DNA from: Kiritimatiellia bacterium
Lineage (GTDB): Bacteria; Verrucomicrobiota; Kiritimatiellia; RFP12; UBA1067
Length of the DNA: 16,906 nucleotides
Assembly: GCA_028701555.1 (NCBI GenBank)
Contig: JAQVQN010000008.1
Location: forward strand, 1-16,906
Reading direction: 5' to 3'
The notes under the pieces are model-generated. The model saw only the letters and a program-made list of their open reading frames with translations, did not search any database and was not told where the DNA came from. Position 1 is the first letter of the stretch, and every line of letters begins with the position of its first letter. Below are positions 13,399 to 16,906 of this stretch, in pieces. Position numbers and translations under genes: made by a program.

Positions 13399-15902
13399 CC
13401 AACACCTGCTTTCTTCCCGCGCAAACGTTCTATCCTCAACCGCGCCTCTTCCTCGCCTGGCACCCCCATCTGCAACACTCTGTGCAGAATACGCACCGCC
13501 TGCTCAGGCTCGTTTTTTGCCTCATACATATCCGCCACGTTGAAAACGGCCCTTACAAATAGCGTTGTGCCAGTATCATCATACCATACCCCGCGCTTTC
13601 GCTCATCCTGATACCGCACGATCACTTCGGCATAATAGTGGTTTATAGACTCATCCGCCCTCTTCAGTTTTTCCAGACAACGCGCTGCCTTGAAGTGTAA
13701 CTGCAAGGTCAGCGCCGGCGTCATAGAACCTTGCTCCAGGCGTTGACGGTAGGCCTCTAAAGCTTCCTGGTACCTTGCGCTGTTATCTGCGCCCATAGCG
13801 AACAGGCTGTCGCCTTTCCTTGCCAGCGCCATGCGGCTCCATTCGCTTTCCGGAGTCTGCGATATTACTTGCTCAAGCAACAACACCGCCTCGTCAAACC
13901 GCGCCAGTTCGATCAGCGCGTCCGCCTGCACCAGCAGCGCCTCGGGCATGCGCAAACTCTGCGGATAGGAACGTGCCATGCGCGTCACCAACTCAACCGC
14001 CCCGGTCAGGTCATTGTCCCCAATGGCCGAACGCGCCGCCCACAGCAGCGCCGCGTCCGCCCACTGATTGTCGGGCCAGCGTGTCACGTAATCCAGAAAG
14101 AACCGTCGCGCGTCGCCATACTGACCCCGGTTGTAGTCGTACTTTCCCAGCCAAAGCACGACATCGGGCAAACGCGGCGACTCAGGGAAATTCATAAGGA
14201 AAGAATTGGCGGACGCGCGCGCCTCCTGATCGCGCCCCAAACCATAGAGGCATAACGTGATCATGAACCGGGCCTCTCCGCGGCGCTGCACATCCGTTTC
14301 CGCCACTGTCGCGAAATCCTGCATTGCTGACTCGAATCGGTATATCCTGTAGCGAGCTTTGCCGCGCCCCATCAAAGCGTCCCCCTGCACATCCTTTTGG
14401 CTGAACGCCTCGATCACGTCTGTGTACGTCTGTATCGCGCCTTCAATATCGTCTCCGCCAGCCTGCAAGGCCGCAAGCCTCAGCAGGGCCTTGTAAGCCA
14501 GATCACGATTCGGATAACTATTAAAAATCTTCCTGTAGCAGGCACTGGCCTCTTCAATCAAACCCGCGCGCTCAAAACAGTCGGCGCTCTGAAACAAGGC
14601 ATCTCCAGCATACTGCGATGCAGGATAGTCTTTCCAAAGTTCAGTGTAAGCATTTGCGGCTTCCGAATATCTGGAGTCCGCCAAAAGCGCGTCGGCACGC
14701 TTGAAAAGGCACTCCGCTTTTAAAGCAAGGTTGGTGGTCGTCTCAGCCGCGCGCATAAAAGCTCCGCCTGCCTCAGAATAACGCCCCAACCGCATCAATG
14801 CCCACCCGCGGCCCTGCAAAGCCCTTTCGTCCACTAGTGAGGACGGATAAGTCTCAAGGAAAATCCGGTATTCTTTAGCCGCCCTTTCATGGCGGCCTAA
14901 ACGCAACAGCGCATCCGCCAGATTGAGCTGCGCCTGCATCGACATCTGATGGTCGGGAAACTCACGGACCAGCGCTTGGATCACCGTCTCAGCCTCGTCG
15001 ATAGTCTCTGTATCCGACAACAAAAGGTCGCCGAGCCGGAACCCCGCCAGACGCCGTGTTTCCGGTTGCCGCGCACGCGCGTGAGCCGAACGCGCATAGG
15101 CCACAGCCTCGTTTGTACGCCCGCGCCCCAGTTCATGCACGCTCATCTCGATCATGGCCTGCACGCGCGCCGCCTCGCTCGCACGCTCATCCATGGCCAG
15201 ACGGTTGAAGTTCATCGCGGCCTCTTCGGTTTTGCCGCCTCGCATCAGCATCCTGGCGCGCAACAGCAATCCGTCGCTGGTCTTGTCGTTGGACACTCCC
15301 AGTTCGCCCTGCATCTTGAGCACGTTCAGGGCCTTCTCAATCAATCCCACACGCTCTAAAGCCAAGGCCCAGTCTAAAGCATTGGCAGCCCTGAGCACGG
15401 CGTTTGTGGAGGTTTTGTCCACCGCTGCATACAATGACAACGCGCCCTCCATGTCGCCGTCGGCCTGGCGCGCACGCGCTGCCAAAAACCGCAAGGCGTC
15501 GGCATAGACCGTCGCGTTATTTTTTGCTGACTCGGCCACCTTGGCTGCGTCACGCGGCCTGCCGGTATTGAGCAAAGCCAATGCGCGCCAGTAAACGAAA
15601 GCCTCTGGCAGCCGCGCCTCCCGGACAAGCCGCTCTTCCACATCAAGCCGTCGCAACATCTCGTCGAACCGCCGCTGGCCGTTCAAAGACTCCAGCAGCA
15701 CTATGAAAGCCTGCTCTGCGTCAGCCCCGCGCACAGCCAAGGCCCGCCCAGCAAATGTCTCCGCGATCGCGTAGAGCCCGTCCCGCAAGGCCTCCTTGGC
15801 CACGTCCATATCGCCTGCGCAGACACACTGCGTCAGCAGCACTGCCACCGACGCCACTCGGCTTATACGCCCATACGCCTTATATTTCGATATCTTTTTC
15901 AC
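13395..15902 (-). CDS. Large secreted TPR-repeat protein (CpoB/BamD-like role possible)
   Basis: The product is 835 aa. It opens with a basic segment and hydrophobic stretch (about 13-29, ending VCA-G at 27-30) that looks like a signal peptide. A Cys at 26 lies in LTQC, a poor lipobox because Gln precedes it. Residues about 40-815 are nearly all tetratricopeptide-type helical repeats, such as YSEAANAYTELWKDYPASQYA, IEEASACYRKIFNSYPNRDLA and YGDARRFFLDYVTRWPDNQWA. It is probably a periplasmic or outer-membrane-facing scaffold. It precedes the ExbB and ExbD genes and overlaps ExbB by four bases, so it belongs to the same complex or process. Small TPR proteins accompany Tol (CpoB) and Bam (BamD) systems; this one is far longer. 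The start is a GTG 6 nt after the TetR stop codon. Confidence 0.85.
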   Translation of the reverse strand: MKKISKYKAYGRISRVASVAVLLTQCVCAGDMDVAKEALRDGLYAIAETFAGRALAVRGADAEQAFIVLLESLNGQRRFDEMLRRLDVEERLVREARLPEAFVYWRALALLNTGRPRDAAKVAESAKNNATVYADALRFLAARARQADGDMEGALSLYAAVDKTSTNAVLRAANALDWALALERVGLIEKALNVLKMQGELGVSNDKTSDGLLLRARMLMRGGKTEEAAMNFNRLAMDERASEAARVQAMIEMSVHELGRGRTNEAVAYARSAHARARQPETRRLAGFRLGDLLLSDTETIDEAETVIQALVREFPDHQMSMQAQLNLADALLRLGRHERAAKEYRIFLETYPSSLVDERALQGRGWALMRLGRYSEAGGAFMRAAETTTNLALKAECLFKRADALLADSRYSEAANAYTELWKDYPASQYAGDALFQSADCFERAGLIEEASACYRKIFNSYPNRDLAYKALLRLAALQAGGDDIEGAIQTYTDVIEAFSQKDVQGDALMGRGKARYRIYRFESAMQDFATVAETDVQRRGEARFMITLCLYGLGRDQEARASANSFLMNFPESPRLPDVVLWLGKYDYNRGQYGDARRFFLDYVTRWPDNQWADAALLWAARSAIGDNDLTGAVELVTRMARSYPQSLRMPEALLVQADALIELARFDEAVLLLEQVISQTPESEWSRMALARKGDSLFAMGADNSARYQEALEAYRQRLEQGSMTPALTLQLHFKAARCLEKLKRADESINHYYAEVIVRYQDERKRGVWYDDTGTTLFVRAVFNVADMYEAKNEPEQAVRILHRVLQMGVPGEEEARLRIERLRGKKAGVG

Positions 15903-15908
15903 AATCCG

Positions 15909-16571
15909 CTATACCTTGCCCCGAAAAGAAAGACGCGCGAAAACCCCCTCGCAAATATGCTCTGCAACCATATCAAGCCACTTTTCACGCTCAACTTCAG
16001 GCGGACAAAACCGCTCGGCCCAACCCGGCTTTGCCAAAGCGTAAACCACGCACTGCGCATTTATCGAGCTGTGCCACAAATTAATCATCGCCAAATCCCC
16101 CCCGTCTATCGCCATGCTCAACAGTCGACGGAAGCACTGTCGCATAGGTACTGAAAATTTCCGGTCTATGTCTTGCGCCATATCCGAGGGCACACATGAT
16201 TCCATGCCCATTAAACGCGCCACCCAGCTCTCCGGCGGCCTAGTCGCGGCGCATATCGCGATTGCGCGCCGCACCCACGACCTGATCGCTTCACGCCATG
16301 TCGTTTCATCCCGCACCGCATCCGGAATAGCCATCATAGGCTTTGCCACATTCTCGAACAGCTTGGCTATCACCGCCTTGTATAGCTCGGCTTTCGACTT
16401 GAAGTAGTAATTGACCAGAGCCACATTTACTTCCGCCTCCGCGCAGATCATCCTGATGGTAGCGGCTTTGTAACCGCGCTCAGCAAAAACCTTTGCCGCC
16501 GCGTTTAATATGCGGTCCTGCGTACATCGGCATTCCCAACCTTCACACCCTTTATCCCGATCGCCGTCCAC
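15909..16571 (-). CDS. TetR/AcrR-family regulator, CecR-like
   Basis: This 220-aa protein has a TetR-type N-terminal DNA-binding domain (about 17-63). It includes the helix-turn-helix TIRMICAEAEVNVALVNYYF (38-57) and the following KSKAELYKAVI block. The ligand domain with ESWVARLMGMES resembles the CecR (YbiH, DUF1956-type) group, whose ligands are small hydrophobic molecules. Cys9, Cys14 and Cys16 just before the first helix are unusual. The start is a GTG (a longer ATG frame is not available), with GGGAGG at 16576-16581 upstream. It is the first gene of the envelope cluster and ends 6 nt before the TPR start, so it probably controls its own operon. Confidence 0.88.
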   Translation of the reverse strand: MDGDRDKGCEGWECRCTQDRILNAAAKVFAERGYKAATIRMICAEAEVNVALVNYYFKSKAELYKAVIAKLFENVAKPMMAIPDAVRDETTWREAIRSWVRRAIAICAATRPPESWVARLMGMESCVPSDMAQDIDRKFSVPMRQCFRRLLSMAIDGGDLAMINLWHSSINAQCVVYALAKPGWAERFCPPEVEREKWLDMVAEHICEGVFARLSFRGKV

Positions 16572-16600
16572 AATGCCTCCCGCATTAAATACACGCGCTT

Positions 16601-16629
16601 AAATTACAGCCGGACGCCTCTGATGTCAA
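16601..16629 (-). promoter_or_regulatory. Promoter candidate for the TetR-led envelope operon
   Basis: On the minus strand a perfect TTGACA (16624-16629) is followed by exactly 17 nt and TAATTT (16601-16606, 3 of 6 to consensus). The -10 box is 29 nt upstream of the TetR GTG start. Two direct copies of TTAAAT (16585-16590 and 16599-16604) overlap the -10 and start-site area and are possible regulator half-sites, though not an obvious TetR palindrome. Confidence 0.5.
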
Positions 16630-16692
16630 AAGTAAACCAGCTCGGTCAGAAGTGAAATATCAGCCGTGCTCGTTTTTCCGAAAACACCCTGC

Positions 16693-16906
16693 TCAATTAT
16701 TGTCGCCTAATGAATTTAAGCGGAAATATTTGACGCCTTGTCGGCCCGAAGCCAACTCGCGTGCCTTTATCTGCCACATTCCTGGAGTGTCGTTCCTGGC
16801 CATAGCAAGCTGTATATCCAAGGTGCCGTCTTTCGCCCCGTAATATCCGCTCCATTCGCTCTCGTCGCCGGAAGGGTCACGGATCACAAGCTTAAGCGGC
16901 ACCACC
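16693..16906 (-). CDS. C-terminal end of a large unknown protein, truncated by the window edge
   Basis: A minus-strand frame is open from the window edge to a TGA at 16693-16695, giving the last 70 or so residues of a protein. The fragment includes LKLVIRDPSGDESEWSGYYG and a NDTPGMWQIKARELASG segment ending in FRL. It resembles the immunoglobulin-like tail domain seen at the end of large surface or glycoside-hydrolase-type proteins in PVC bacteria. GTG codons at the edge could be read as starts, but the frame most likely continues beyond the window. It is read in the same direction as the TetR operon and lies 121 bp upstream of it. A weak AT stem (16672-16676 with 16681-16685) follows its stop codon. 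Confidence 0.55.
   Translation of the reverse strand, partial: VVPLKLVIRDPSGDESEWSGYYGAKDGTLDIQLAMARNDTPGMWQIKARELASGRQGVKYFRLNSLGDNN

Noticed and set aside
1..16906. CRISPR array, insertion sequence, tRNA or rRNA gene
   Set aside because: No regularly spaced repeats, transposase-like frame, terminal inverted repeats with target duplication, or tRNA-like cloverleaf were noticed by eye in the gaps; a covariance-model scan was not possible.

Overview
The window is about 16.9 kb of GC-rich, tightly packed bacterial DNA with no rRNA, tRNA, CRISPR array or insertion sequence that I could see. It suggests an uncultured Gram-negative bacterium, most plausibly of the PVC group (Verrucomicrobiota, Kiritimatiellota or Lentisphaerota type). 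The grounds are several Gfo/Idh/MocA and TIM-barrel sugar enzymes with twin-arginine signals, a squalene-cyclase-repeat protein, a DUF2851 protein, and an ExbB/ExbD/TonB-type envelope cluster with a large TPR protein. This placement is inference; no marker gene settles it.

Left part (1-3163). A tail-anchored FHA protein (+) converges on a two-gene minus-strand unit: a Sm_multidrug_ex (COG2426) membrane protein followed by a PP-loop tRNA-thiolation-like enzyme. A strong hairpin sits at the convergent gene ends. Diverging from that unit is a secreted protein with prenyltransferase/squalene-oxidase-type repeats.

Middle part (3282-9040, plus strand). A cytoplasmic Gfo/Idh/MocA oxidoreductase is followed by a 306-bp AT-richer gap with three inverted repeats and a heptamer repeat. 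Then come a Tat-exported Gfo/Idh/MocA oxidoreductase and a Tat-exported sugar isomerase/epimerase-like TIM barrel, separated by a 15-bp-stem hairpin. A DUF2851 protein and a C_GCAxxG_C_C redox protein follow at close spacing. The three sugar enzymes look like parts of an oxidative (3-keto-type) sugar or glycoside pathway partly outside the cytoplasm.

Right part (9059-16571, minus strand). In transcription order: a CecR-like TetR regulator, an 835-aa secreted TPR protein, an ExbB/TolQ homologue, an ExbD/TolR homologue, a TonB/TolA-like protein, a membrane-anchored PQQ/BamB-type beta-propeller, a LolD-type ABC ATPase without a visible permease, and pyrE. From TetR to the ATPase the genes overlap or lie within about 25 nt, behind a promoter with a consensus -35 box. 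The order parallels the Tol system (Q-R-A-B plus a CpoB-like TPR protein). Residues that carry protons in the E. coli homologues are replaced: Asn for the ExbD transmembrane Asp, and His and Ala at the ExbB Glu176 and Thr181 positions. This putative trans-envelope machine with an apparently altered motor is the most interesting feature. The extreme right edge holds the 3' end of another minus-strand gene.
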